This document shows, piece by piece, positions 25,219-33,177 of a DNA stretch of 64,000 nucleotides. Source of the DNA: an uncultured Olsenella sp. (lineage in GTDB: Bacteria; Actinomycetota; Coriobacteriia; Coriobacteriales; Atopobiaceae); contig CASEVE010000007.1 of assembly GCA_949291295.1 (NCBI GenBank), positions 1 through 64,000 on the forward strand. Reading direction: 5' to 3'. The position numbers were made by a program, and so were the translations under genes. Every line of letters starts with the position of its first letter. Position 1 is the stretch's first letter. A model generated the notes under the pieces. That model worked only from the letters and a program-made list of their open reading frames with translations. It searched no databases and was not told the origin of the DNA.

Positions 25219-26187
25219 ATGGATGCTTGGAAGCGGCTGGGAGGCTTCATCGGGAGCCACATGGCGTTTGTCTCGCCTGCATGCGTGGTGCTTGGCGTGC
25301 TGTTTCCCCAGATTGCGATCATGAGGCCGCTTGTGACGCCGCTCTTTGCGTTCATGACGTTTCAGAGCTCGCTTTCCAACACGTTTGGCAACCTCTGGCG
25401 GGCCCTGCGCCACCCGAAGCCGATGCTCGTCTCGCTCCTTCTGGCTTCTGTGGCCATGCCCTGCGCGGCGTGCGTGCTGGGAACCCTGCTCTTTGGGGGC
25501 GATCCCAATCTTGTCTGCGGTATCGTTCTCGAGTACAGCGTGCCTGTGGCGGTGGTGTCTGCCATGTGGACCAACATGCTCGGAGGCGACCCGGCGTTGT
25601 CGCTGGCAACGATTCTTCTCTCCACGGTTGCCGCGCCCGTCACGATTCCCGTGACGCTGCACGTTCTTCTGGGTCAGACGGTCGAGGTGGACGCCGCGCG
25701 GATGATGGGGGAGATGGCCGTTTCCATAGCGCTGCCGGCGCTGATGGGCACACTGCTCAACGACCTCTCGCGTGGCCGTGCGGCACGTGAGGTCTCCCCG
25801 GTGATTGCCCCCGCGGCAAAGATCGCCCTTGTGCTCGTCATTTTGTGCAACTCAACGGGCGTGGCTCCCTATGTGCGCGACCTTACACCGACGCTTGTTG
25901 GAGTGGCGGCGTTTATCTGTGTGTTCTCTGCGTTTGGGTATGTGGTTGGATTGCTTGTCGCTCGCGCGATGCGTCGGCCGCACGACCAGGTGGTCTCGAT
26001 GACCTATCTTGTGGGAATGCGCAACATCTCTGCGGGCGCGGTCATCGCTGGGGAGTACTTTCCCGGGGAGGTGATGTTTCCCGTGGTCATAGGCACGCTC
26101 TTTCAGCAGGTGCTTGCGGCGTCGTTTGGTTCCGTGCTGCGTCATGTGCGGACGGGAGGCCCTTTGGCTGGGTGGGGCCAAAATTAA
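25219..26187 (+). CDS. Bile acid:sodium symporter (BASS) family transporter
   Basis: 322 aa with about nine or ten hydrophobic segments. The order of motifs (FMTFQSSLSNTFGNL, GIVLEYSVPVAVVSAMWTNM and the late MRNISAGAVIAGEYFPGEV, the last being 19 residues) resembles BASS/SBF proteins, which carry organic anions with sodium. ATG at 25219 with GGGAGG ten bases upstream. It stands alone, divergent from suf. The substrate is unknown. Confidence 0.75.
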   Translation: MDAWKRLGGFIGSHMAFVSPACVVLGVLFPQIAIMRPLVTPLFAFMTFQSSLSNTFGNLWRALRHPKPMLVSLLLASVAMPCAACVLGTLLFGGDPNLVCGIVLEYSVPVAVVSAMWTNMLGGDPALSLATILLSTVAAPVTIPVTLHVLLGQTVEVDAARMMGEMAVSIALPALMGTLLNDLSRGRAAREVSPVIAPAAKIALVLVILCNSTGVAPYVRDLTPTLVGVAAFICVFSAFGYVVGLLVARAMRRPHDQVVSMTYLVGMRNISAGAVIAGEYFPGEVMFPVVIGTLFQQVLAASFGSVLRHVRTGGPLAGWGQN

Positions 26188-26271
26188 CGGACATTGGTTT
26201 ACTGAAAAATGAGAGTCAACTGGGCTTTTGTTGCCAAATTGCGGTTTTTCAGCTAACCAATGTCCGTTAAT
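26183..26271. repeat. Imperfect 27-bp terminal inverted repeat, 89 nt in all
   Basis: Arms 26183-26209 and 26245-26271 match at 25 of 27 positions around a 35-nt centre. The left arm contains the stop codon of the BASS gene. It is AT-richer than the surroundings and could be a MITE-like insertion or a long terminator stem. Confidence 0.75.
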
Positions 26272-26286
26272 TATCAAGGGGGTCGA

Positions 26287-26382
26287 CTAGCGGTGCGTGC
26301 GATGGCCGCGAGGCCGACCGCTGTCGAGGATGACGGCGAGGCCGGCGAGCACCACAACCGCGATAAAGATGACCTTCTTCAT
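26287..26382 (-). CDS. Small single-pass membrane peptide, 31 aa
   Basis: Not recognised. It starts MKKVIFIAVVVLAGLAVIL, a single hydrophobic segment (residues 4-19), then a basic tail rich in Arg and His. AAAGGAGG precedes the ATG by five bases, one of the best ribosome-binding sites in the window, which is the main reason to believe it is translated. It lies alone in the gap before hisS, on the opposite strand. Confidence 0.5.
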   Translation of the reverse strand: MKKVIFIAVVVLAGLAVILDSGRPRGHRTHR

Positions 26383-26591
26383 GGAAACCTCCTTTTGGCC
26401 GCTGTTTGACTACCATCCTCGCGTTTGGCATGACGAGGGGCCATCGAAGCACCTTACTGCTGGCTTTCGGTTTTGTAAGGTTCTGCCTTCATCCGCGTGG
26501 GACACAAAAGCGGTTGTGAGGCCGAAGTTGTTTTGGGTCCGTACGCTATACTTAGACGCCGAAAACGACGAGTTGTGAGAAGGGACCCGCG

Positions 26592-27908
26592 ATGGGACAG
26601 AAGGTTCAGGGCACCGAGGACCTCTATGGTGGCTACATGCGCGCCTGGCAGCGCATGCAGGACGTGGCGCGCGAGCTCTTTGGCGCCTACGGCTTTGACA
26701 TGATCGAGACGCCGGCCATCGAGCAGGTTGACACCTTCGTGCACGGCATTGGCGAGTCCACGGACGTGGTGCGCAAGGAGATGTTCCGCGTGGTCTCCGG
26801 CGCGCTCTTCGGCGACCTTCTGGAGAAGGGCACCGAGGCGGGCCTCAAGCCCCGCCAGCGCATGGCCATGCGCCCCGAGGGCACGGCCGGTGTGGTGCGC
26901 GCCGCGGTGGAGAATAACTTTGTGCCGCAGGGTGCCGCTCCGGCCAAGCTCTGGTACGCCGAGGCGATGTTTCGCGGCGAGCGCCCGCAGAAGGGCCGCC
27001 TGCGCCAGTTCCACCAGGTGGGCGTCGAGTGGCTCGGCGCGAGCGATCCGGCGGCGGACGCCGAGTGCATCATCATGCTCATGGAGTACTTTGAGCGCCT
27101 GGGCTTTGCCCGCGAGAACATGCGTCTTGTTATCAACTCGATGGGCGACGCCGCGTGCCGCCCCGCCTATCGCGAGAAGGTCCGTGCGTTCATCCTGGAC
27201 CACAAGGACGAGATGTGCGAGGACTGCCTCGAGCGAGCGCAGATCAACCCCCTGCGCGCCTTCGACTGCAAGAACGACCACTGCCGCGAGATTATGAAGG
27301 ACGCGCCGCTCGCGCCGGACAACCTCTGCGAGGAGTGCGCGGCCCACTACGCTGCCGTCAAGCGCTACCTGGACGCGGCCGGCGTGGCCTACGTCGAGGA
27401 CCCCACGCTGGTGCGCGGCCTTGACTACTACACGCGCACGGTCTTCGAGGTGGAGGCCGTGGGCTCGGGCGTGGGTGCCATCGGCGGTGGCGGTCGCTAC
27501 GACGGCCTCATGGAGCTCGAGGGAGGCAAGCCCACGCCGGGCCTGGGCTTTGCGGTGGGCTTCGAGCGCATTGCGCTCGCGCTCGCGGCGGCGGGCGTCG
27601 AGATGGGCGGCGAGGAGCCGACCTGCGTCTACGTGGCCACGACCGGCGGCGAGGCGGAGCGCGCGGCGGCCTTCGAGGCGTGTCTCGCCCTGCGCAACGC
27701 AGGCGTTCGCACCGAGGCCGACTACCAGGGTCGCTCGCTCAAGTCCCAGTTCAAGCAGGCCGACAAGCTCCGTGCACGCCTCTGCGTGGTCATCGGCGGC
27801 GACGAGGTAGCCGCCGGCGCGGCAACCCTTCGTGACATGGGCACGCACGAGCAGGTGCAGGTGCCCATGACTGAGCTGGCGGACGCGGTTCTCGCCCGCT
27901 TGGGCTAG
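26592..27908 (+). CDS. hisS: Histidine--tRNA ligase
   Basis: 438 aa class II synthetase. Motif 2 (MFRGERPQKGRLRQFHQVG, 19 residues), the histidine-binding RGLDYYTRTVFE and GGGGRYDGL, and motif 3 GLGFAVGFERI are all present, followed by the anticodon-binding domain (about residues 335-438). A Cys-containing insertion (CEDC, CKNDHC, CEEC at about 212-255) could bind a metal. GAGAAGGGA precedes the ATG. Confidence 0.97.
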   Translation: MGQKVQGTEDLYGGYMRAWQRMQDVARELFGAYGFDMIETPAIEQVDTFVHGIGESTDVVRKEMFRVVSGALFGDLLEKGTEAGLKPRQRMAMRPEGTAGVVRAAVENNFVPQGAAPAKLWYAEAMFRGERPQKGRLRQFHQVGVEWLGASDPAADAECIIMLMEYFERLGFARENMRLVINSMGDAACRPAYREKVRAFILDHKDEMCEDCLERAQINPLRAFDCKNDHCREIMKDAPLAPDNLCEECAAHYAAVKRYLDAAGVAYVEDPTLVRGLDYYTRTVFEVEAVGSGVGAIGGGGRYDGLMELEGGKPTPGLGFAVGFERIALALAAAGVEMGGEEPTCVYVATTGGEAERAAAFEACLALRNAGVRTEADYQGRSLKSQFKQADKLRARLCVVIGGDEVAAGAATLRDMGTHEQVQVPMTELADAVLARLG

Positions 27909-27922
27909 GGGTGCTTGGGCTC

Positions 27923-28095
27923 GGGGTCCTTCTCGCCGCGGTGTCTAGCCAGACTGTCGGTTTGGGTCCACTCCCTGAAATCTGGGGACGCTTCCCGACG
28001 CTTTTGCGTCGCAAGACGTCGGTTTGAGTCCACGCAAGGCAGCCCGGGGACGCTTCCCGACGCTTCCAAGCCACAATCTGTCGGCACGGGTCCAC
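27923..28095. repeat. Array of 50-nt palindromic units (family A, locus 2)
   Basis: Two exact 50-nt units, 27984-28033 and 28046-28095, each a reverse 16-mer, 18-nt centre and forward 16-mer (GTCGG-N5-GTCCAC type), separated by 12 nt. Twelve nt before the first lies a forward 16-mer at 27956-27971 whose expected reverse partner (27923-27937) is degenerate and contains TTCTCGCC. Period 62 nt. It fills the hisS/RluA gap. Confidence 0.85.
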
Positions 28096-28116
28096 AAACC
28101 TGAGGTGTGGTACGGC

Positions 28117-28776
28117 ATGGACGATCTGCGCGTCATATACGAGGACGAGGTCCTTCTCGCCTGCGACAAGCCGGCGGGGATCATCGTGCACGCCGACGGC
28201 ACGGGCACGCGCACGCTCACGGACGCCGTGGCGGCTCACCTGGCCGCCGAGGGCCGCTCCGACGTGCGTCCACAGGCGATCCAGCGACTTGACCGCGAGA
28301 CCACGGGGCTCGTGCTCTTCTCGCTCGACTCCGCCCTGCAGCCGGCGCTCGACGCGCAGGTGGCGGGCCATGACATGCGCAAGACCTACCTCGCCGTGGT
28401 GGCAGGCCGCGTTCCCTGGGCCGAGAAGACCGTGCGTGCGCCCATCGGCCGCGACCGCCACGATGCGCGCCGCATGCGCGCCTGCCGCCCTGGCCAGGGC
28501 AAGCCCGCCGAGACCCGCATCTGGCGCGTTGCCGAGAAAAACGGGCGCACGCTGCTCAGGGTAGAGCTCGTGACCGGGCGGCGGCACCAGATTCGCGTGC
28601 ACTTGGCCTCGATCGGGCACCCCATCGTGGGCGACGCCCTCTACGGTGGTGCGAGAAGCACCGCGGGCCTTTTGCTCCACGCCTGGCGCGAGGACGTGGT
28701 GCATCCCGTGACCGGGGAGCTCCTTTACCTTGAGACCCCCTGGCCGACGCGCCTCTGGCCGGAGCGCGACCAATAA
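28117..28776 (+). CDS. RluA family pseudouridine synthase
   Basis: 219 aa. Catalytic Asp in RLDRETTGLVLFS (about residue 55) and the C-terminal GRRHQIRVHLASIGHPIVGD (20 residues) identify the RluA/RluC/RluD group acting on rRNA or tRNA uridines. It lacks an N-terminal S4 domain, like RluA and TruC. ATG at 28117 is chosen because the upstream frame runs through the repeat array. Which RNA is modified cannot be told. Confidence 0.9.
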   Translation: MDDLRVIYEDEVLLACDKPAGIIVHADGTGTRTLTDAVAAHLAAEGRSDVRPQAIQRLDRETTGLVLFSLDSALQPALDAQVAGHDMRKTYLAVVAGRVPWAEKTVRAPIGRDRHDARRMRACRPGQGKPAETRIWRVAEKNGRTLLRVELVTGRRHQIRVHLASIGHPIVGDALYGGARSTAGLLLHAWREDVVHPVTGELLYLETPWPTRLWPERDQ

Positions 28777-28820
28777 ACTTGTCGCCAGCGTCACATATAA
28801 ACTTGGCGCCAGCGTTACAT
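28773..28820 (+). promoter_or_regulatory. Tandem 24-bp direct repeat upstream of the hydrogenase gene
   Basis: ATAAACTTGTCGCCAGCGTCACAT (28773-28796) is followed at once by a second copy (28797-28820) with two base changes (T to G, C to T). It overlaps the RluA stop and ends 83 nt before the hydrogenase start. Two adjacent sites of this size suggest a regulator binding upstream of, or at, the promoter; GATACT at 28830 might be a -10. Inference. The sequences above are given per copy only for identification. Confidence 0.6.
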
Positions 28821-28902
28821 GCGCTGTGCGATACTAGACAGTTAGAGATAGCGCTTCTGAGGGGGAGCGCCGGACGGCACACGACTCATGAGAGGGGCAA
28901 CG

Positions 28903-30465
28903 ATGGCCGACACCATGCGTGGCGTGTACACCAACCTGACCGAGATCCGCCGCAACGTCTTTTCCAACGTGGCCAAGATCGCCTATGACATGAAAGACGA
29001 TGACGAGAAGACCACGCGCAAGAAGATTCGTGACCTGCCGTACCAGATCATTCCCGGCGACGTTGCCACCTACCGCGAGTCGGTCTTTCTGGAGCGTGCC
29101 ATCGTGGAGCAGCGCATCCGCCTGGCTATGGGCCTGCCGCTGCAGGGCGTTGACAAGCGCGAGAGCCTGACCGACGGCCTCGCCGACGCCGCCGTCCCCG
29201 AGACCTACTATGAGCCGCCCCTGATCAACGTCATCAAGTTTGCCTGCAACGCCTGCGATGACAACGTCTACCGCGTGACCAACGCCTGCCAGAGCTGCCT
29301 GGCGCACCCCTGCCGCGAGATCTGCCCCAAGGGCGCCATCTCCTTCCGTCACAAGAAGGCCTACATCGACCAGGAGAAGTGCATCCACTGCGGCATGTGC
29401 TTCAACGCCTGCCCCTACCACGCGATCCAGCACCACGTGCGCCCCTGCGCGGACGCCTGCGGCATGCACGCCATCGGCTCCGACGAGCACGGCCGCGCCC
29501 AGATCAACTACGAGAAGTGCGTCTCCTGCGGCCAGTGCCTCATCAACTGCCCGTTTGGCGCCATTGCCGACAAGAGCCAGATCTTCCAGGTCATCCAGGC
29601 CATCAACCGCGGCGACGAGGTCATCGCCGAGGTCGCGCCGGCCTTCGTGGGCCAGTTCGGTGGCAAGGGCAACGTGGACAAGCTGCGCCAGGCGTTCTCG
29701 ATGCTCGGCTTCTCCGGCATGGAGGAGGTCGCCGTGGGCGCCGACCTCTGCACCGTCCAGGAGGCGGAGGACTTCATGGAGGAGGTCCCCGAGAAGATCC
29801 CGTTCATGGGCACCTCCTGCTGCCCGGCGTGGTCGGTCATGGCAAAGACCGAGTTTCCCGAGCACGCCGAGTGCATCTCGATGGCCCTCACGCCCATGAC
29901 GCTCACCGCGCGCCTGCTGCGCCAGCAGCACCCCAGCGCCAAGATCGTCTTCGTGGGGCCGTGCTCGGCCAAGAAGCTCGAGGCCATGCGCAAGTCCGTG
30001 CGCTCCGAGGTTGACTTCGTCCTCACCTTTGAGGAGATGGCGGGCATGATGAAGGGCGCCGGCATCGACGAGTACACCAAGCTCGAGGGCGAGGGCAGCT
30101 CGGACTTTGAGGTCGCCTCCGCGGACGGACGCGGATTTGCCGTGGCGGGCGGCGTTGCCAACGCGGTGGTCAACGCGATCAAGGTGATTGACCCCGAGCG
30201 CGAGGTCAACGTCGTCAACGCCGAGGGCCTCGAGAACTGCCGCAAGATGATGAAGGACGCCGTCAAGGGCAAGTACCCCGGTTACCTGCTCGAGGGCATG
30301 GCCTGCCCGGGCGGCTGCGTCGCCGGCGCCGGTACGCTGCAGGCGATCAACAAGACCGCCGCGGCCGTCAAGCGCTACGCCAAGAAGTCCCCGCACACCA
30401 ACGCCACCGAGAACGTCTTCCGCGACAAGATCCCCTCGCTCGAGCGCGCCGAGGACGGCAAGTAG
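28903..30465 (+). CDS. [FeFe] hydrogenase, group B-type
   Basis: 520 aa. Ferredoxin-like clusters occur at CNACDD with CQSCLAHPCREICPKG, CIHCGMCFNACPY and CVSCGQCLINCPFG (about residues 120-225). The H-cluster domain follows with TSCCPAW, GPCSAKKLEAM and EGMACPGGC, the group B forms of the three active-site motifs. These cytoplasmic enzymes interconvert protons and H2, coupled probably to ferredoxin. No HydE/F/G maturases are in the window. ATG at 28903 has GAGAGGGG upstream. Confidence 0.9.
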   Translation: MADTMRGVYTNLTEIRRNVFSNVAKIAYDMKDDDEKTTRKKIRDLPYQIIPGDVATYRESVFLERAIVEQRIRLAMGLPLQGVDKRESLTDGLADAAVPETYYEPPLINVIKFACNACDDNVYRVTNACQSCLAHPCREICPKGAISFRHKKAYIDQEKCIHCGMCFNACPYHAIQHHVRPCADACGMHAIGSDEHGRAQINYEKCVSCGQCLINCPFGAIADKSQIFQVIQAINRGDEVIAEVAPAFVGQFGGKGNVDKLRQAFSMLGFSGMEEVAVGADLCTVQEAEDFMEEVPEKIPFMGTSCCPAWSVMAKTEFPEHAECISMALTPMTLTARLLRQQHPSAKIVFVGPCSAKKLEAMRKSVRSEVDFVLTFEEMAGMMKGAGIDEYTKLEGEGSSDFEVASADGRGFAVAGGVANAVVNAIKVIDPEREVNVVNAEGLENCRKMMKDAVKGKYPGYLLEGMACPGGCVAGAGTLQAINKTAAAVKRYAKKSPHTNATENVFRDKIPSLERAEDGK

Positions 30466-30510
30466 GCCAAAAGGGGGGCAGCTCCCCTCGCTACCCTTTC
30501 ATCCCATTTG

Positions 30511-30543
30511 GTGGGGCAGGCGCCCGGAAGGCGTCTGTCCCAC
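30511..30543 (+). terminator. Stem-loop between hydrogenase and nucleoid-protein genes
   Basis: GTGGGGCAGGCGCC (30511-30524) pairs with GGCGTCTGTCCCAC (30530-30543) with two G-T-type mismatches. It ends 24 nt before the next start and may terminate the hydrogenase transcript or act in the next gene's 5' leader. Confidence 0.55.
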
Positions 30544-30567
30544 TTCCATCAACCGAGAAGGAAGCAC

Positions 30568-31623
30568 ATGCTCAAGGTAGACCGCGCGATCCTGCACGTC
30601 TTTGACTTCGACTCCGGTTCGACGTACCTCTCGGAGCGCCCGCTCGACCTCACCGTACGGGCAACGCGCTCCTATGTCCAGCGCCACCTGCGCAAGATCT
30701 CTTCCAACGCCGAGAGCCGCCACGGCGAGTTCTCCCCGGACTCCGGCTTTGCCGCGGAGCTGCAGCGCTACCTGGCCGGCGACCGCGAGTTCGTGGAGTT
30801 CTCCTGCGAGATCGCGCAGTGGTTCTGGGAGGAGCTCCGCCGCGCGGAGGACCTCGAGCAGTGCGACCTTCTTGTGGCGGACTTCTCTGACACCGACGCG
30901 GGCGCCGTCGACGGTGCCTCAACGGACGCCGAGGTCGAGGCCGCCTTTGACGGCCCGGCGGGCAAGCGCTTCTTTGCGGTGGTGCTGCTTCCGCGCAAGC
31001 AGGCGTTTGTCCACGAGGTCGCCGGTGACGCCAACGACATCTCCCGCGTTGACGCAACGCTTCCCAACCCGTCCCAGAAGGTGGCGAGCTACGTCCTCGT
31101 GGACGCGGAGACGGGCGCCATCGACTTTCATGACAAGGAGCGCTCCGTGGGCGGCTCGAGCGTGATGGTGATTCCGGAGCGCTTTCTCCAGTGCACGAGC
31201 AGGGCGTCGAGCCATGAGGTCATCGATGAGGTGAACGTCATCGTTCGCGACGTTGCCGAGGAGTTTGGCCTCGAGCCTGCCGTCGAGGTCTCGCGCGCCA
31301 AGGCGCTCGTGGCGAGAACCGCCGACGTCGAGGAGTCCTTCTCGCCTGCGGAGGTGGGAAAGGCCATCTTCACCGAGCGACCGGAGGTGGCGGAGCGCTA
31401 CGAGGAGCGCGTGCGCGAGGCGTCGCTTCCCGAGGAGGCGCCCGTGCGTCGCGGGGTGGCAAACCGCCTCACGAAGAGCCACAAGATCCGCACGGACACC
31501 GGGGTCGAGATCACCTTCCCATCCGAGCTTGCCGAGAAGCCCGGCTACCTCGACTTCTCCACCGACGCGGAAGGCCGCATCACGATTACCGTGGGAAACG
31601 TCGCTAAGATCGAGAACCGCTGA
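30568..31623 (+). CDS. Nucleoid-associated protein (YejK/NdpA family)
   Basis: 351 aa. The N-terminal pattern MLKVDRAILHVFDFDSGS and the long mixed domain containing RRAE, FFAVVLLPRKQAFVHEV and a C-terminal beta-rich segment (HKIRTDTGVEITFPSELA) match the 37-kDa nucleoid-associated protein family found in Clostridia and Coriobacteriia. The molecular role is poorly known. ATG at 30568 follows GAAGGAAG. Confidence 0.75.
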   Translation: MLKVDRAILHVFDFDSGSTYLSERPLDLTVRATRSYVQRHLRKISSNAESRHGEFSPDSGFAAELQRYLAGDREFVEFSCEIAQWFWEELRRAEDLEQCDLLVADFSDTDAGAVDGASTDAEVEAAFDGPAGKRFFAVVLLPRKQAFVHEVAGDANDISRVDATLPNPSQKVASYVLVDAETGAIDFHDKERSVGGSSVMVIPERFLQCTSRASSHEVIDEVNVIVRDVAEEFGLEPAVEVSRAKALVARTADVEESFSPAEVGKAIFTERPEVAERYEERVREASLPEEAPVRRGVANRLTKSHKIRTDTGVEITFPSELAEKPGYLDFSTDAEGRITITVGNVAKIENR

Positions 31624-31713
31624 GGCTCTCGTGTTCATCTCGTGACCTTCGCGATTTACTACTAAAATGTGAGGACGTGTCATTTGCACCCCATCCGTAC
31701 CCGAGGAGACGTC

Positions 31714-33033
31714 ATGTCCCTGAAGCACGTTCCTACCGACACACCGTGCCTCCCGTCGCGCAGCGTGACGCGTCGCGATGCGCTGAGGCTCTTTATCGGC
31801 GCCGGCATCTGCGCCACCATCTATCCCGCCGTTGCCCTGGCGGAGACCACCCAGGAGAAGCTCGACGCCGCCCAGCTCGACTACGACGAGGCCCAGGCGG
31901 AGCTCGAGGCCATCGGAGCCCAGGTCGAGGAGGCGGCGTCCGCACTCGGCCAGACCCAGGGCCAGGTGCTCGACCTCTCCCAGCAGATTGGCACCAAGGC
32001 GGAGGAGATCGACGCCAAGCAGGCAGAGATCGACACCAAGCAGGGCGAGATCGACACCAAGCAGGGCGAGATCGAGTCCAAGCAGGAGGAGATCGAGCAG
32101 AAGCAGGCCGTTCTCGGTGAGCGCATGAGCTCCGCCTACAAGGCCGGCTCCTCCTCCACGCTCGACCTCCTGCTGTCTTCGGCGACCATCGAGGAGCTTA
32201 CGAGCAACATCTACTACCTCGACAAGGTCAGCGAGTCCGACCGCGACATGATTGACGAGGTCAAGACCCTCAAGGCCGAGCTCGAGCAGCAGAAGGCCGA
32301 TCTTGAGGTCGAGAAGGCGGACCTTGAGGTCCAGAAGGCCGATCTTGAGACCCAGAAGGTTGGGCTCGAGGACGAGCGCGCGGACCTTGAGGTTCTCCAG
32401 GCCCAGCAGCAGGAGCAGCTCGCCGAGGTGCGCGCCCGTCAGGCCGAGTCCGAGGCGCTCGTGAGCAACCTCTCCGACGAGGTGCAGGAGCTTCTCGCCC
32501 AGCGTGACGCCGAGCTTCTCGCCGCCCAGCAGGCCGCCGAGGAGGCGCGTCGCCAGCGCGAGCTCGAGGAGCAGCGCCAGCAGCTCCAGCAGAACCACCA
32601 GACCAACTCCGGCAGCTCCTCCTGGACCGGCGGCAATACCGAAATCCTGGGAACCGGCCCGCTCGCCTCGGTGGTGAGCGCCTCCTACTCCACGCCGTCT
32701 CCGGGCTCGGGCCTGTGCGCCGCGTGGGTCTCCACCGTCTTCCAGCGCGCCGGCGTGGGCACCTTCTACGGCAACGCCGACGACATGTACTACCAGTGGT
32801 GTGGCTACTCGGTCTCTCAGATCAAGCCCGGCATGATCGTTGCCACCTCCTCGGTGCCCTATAGCGCCGCGGCTCTCATCTACGGACACGTGGGAATCTA
32901 CGTTGGCAACAACACCGTGCGCCACAACCAGAGCGGTGTCGTCAAGACCGACTCCCTGGACAGCTGGGTGAGCATGTACAGCGTCACCGTTCCGGTCCGT
33001 TGCGGCTGGCTCGGCGGGGTCGCGCTCTCCTAG
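31714..33033 (+). CDS. Secreted coiled-coil peptidoglycan hydrolase-like protein with CHAP/NlpC-type domain
   Basis: 439 aa. A twin-arginine signal (VTRRDALRLFIGAGI, cleavage near AVALAE at about residue 48) precedes a long coiled coil (50-300) like that of PcsB. It has two blocks of tandem 7-residue repeats: EIDTKQG-type at about 105-135 and KADLEVQ-type at about 190-225. A Gly/Ser/Thr linker leads to a C-terminal domain with Cys in SGLCAAWVSTVF and His in YGHVGIYVG, the Cys/His pair of CHAP/NlpC hydrolases. GAGGAG lies upstream of ATG 31714. Probably cell-wall cleavage. Confidence 0.82.
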   Translation: MSLKHVPTDTPCLPSRSVTRRDALRLFIGAGICATIYPAVALAETTQEKLDAAQLDYDEAQAELEAIGAQVEEAASALGQTQGQVLDLSQQIGTKAEEIDAKQAEIDTKQGEIDTKQGEIESKQEEIEQKQAVLGERMSSAYKAGSSSTLDLLLSSATIEELTSNIYYLDKVSESDRDMIDEVKTLKAELEQQKADLEVEKADLEVQKADLETQKVGLEDERADLEVLQAQQQEQLAEVRARQAESEALVSNLSDEVQELLAQRDAELLAAQQAAEEARRQRELEEQRQQLQQNHQTNSGSSSWTGGNTEILGTGPLASVVSASYSTPSPGSGLCAAWVSTVFQRAGVGTFYGNADDMYYQWCGYSVSQIKPGMIVATSSVPYSAAALIYGHVGIYVGNNTVRHNQSGVVKTDSLDSWVSMYSVTVPVRCGWLGGVALS

Positions 33034-33051
33034 GGATTCTCGACAGACGAG

Positions 33052-33098
33052 ACGGGGCGCTTTGACGGGTGGTGAGTCTGCCCGTCAAAGCGCCCCGT
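33052..33098 (+). terminator. Rho-independent terminator, 18-bp stem
   Basis: Arms 33052-33069 and 33081-33098 are perfectly complementary, with an 11-nt loop and TTCCTTTTT after. Confidence 0.93.
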
Positions 33099-33108
33099 TC
33101 CTTTTTCG

Positions 33109-33150
33109 CTTTACTGTCTTGTCACCTGTAAAGTTTACTGTCATACTGTC
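33109..33150 (+). promoter_or_regulatory. Candidate NiaR operator upstream of nadA
   Basis: CTTTAC (33109-33114) and GTAAAG (33128-33133) flank TGTCTTGTCACCT. A second TTTACTGTCA-TACTGTC follows up to 33150. The operon ends with a NiaR gene, whose family represses NAD synthesis genes in response to niacin, so these TGTC-rich repeats are the obvious binding sites. Inference; footprint not seen. Confidence 0.5.
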
Positions 33151-33177
33151 GTGGTTTGCTGGGGAAGGGGAGCGAGC

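Noticed and set aside
27923..28095. CRISPR-like array
   Set aside because: The units are palindromic pairs with variable boxes and fixed 12-nt gaps, only three copies per locus, and no cas genes are present.
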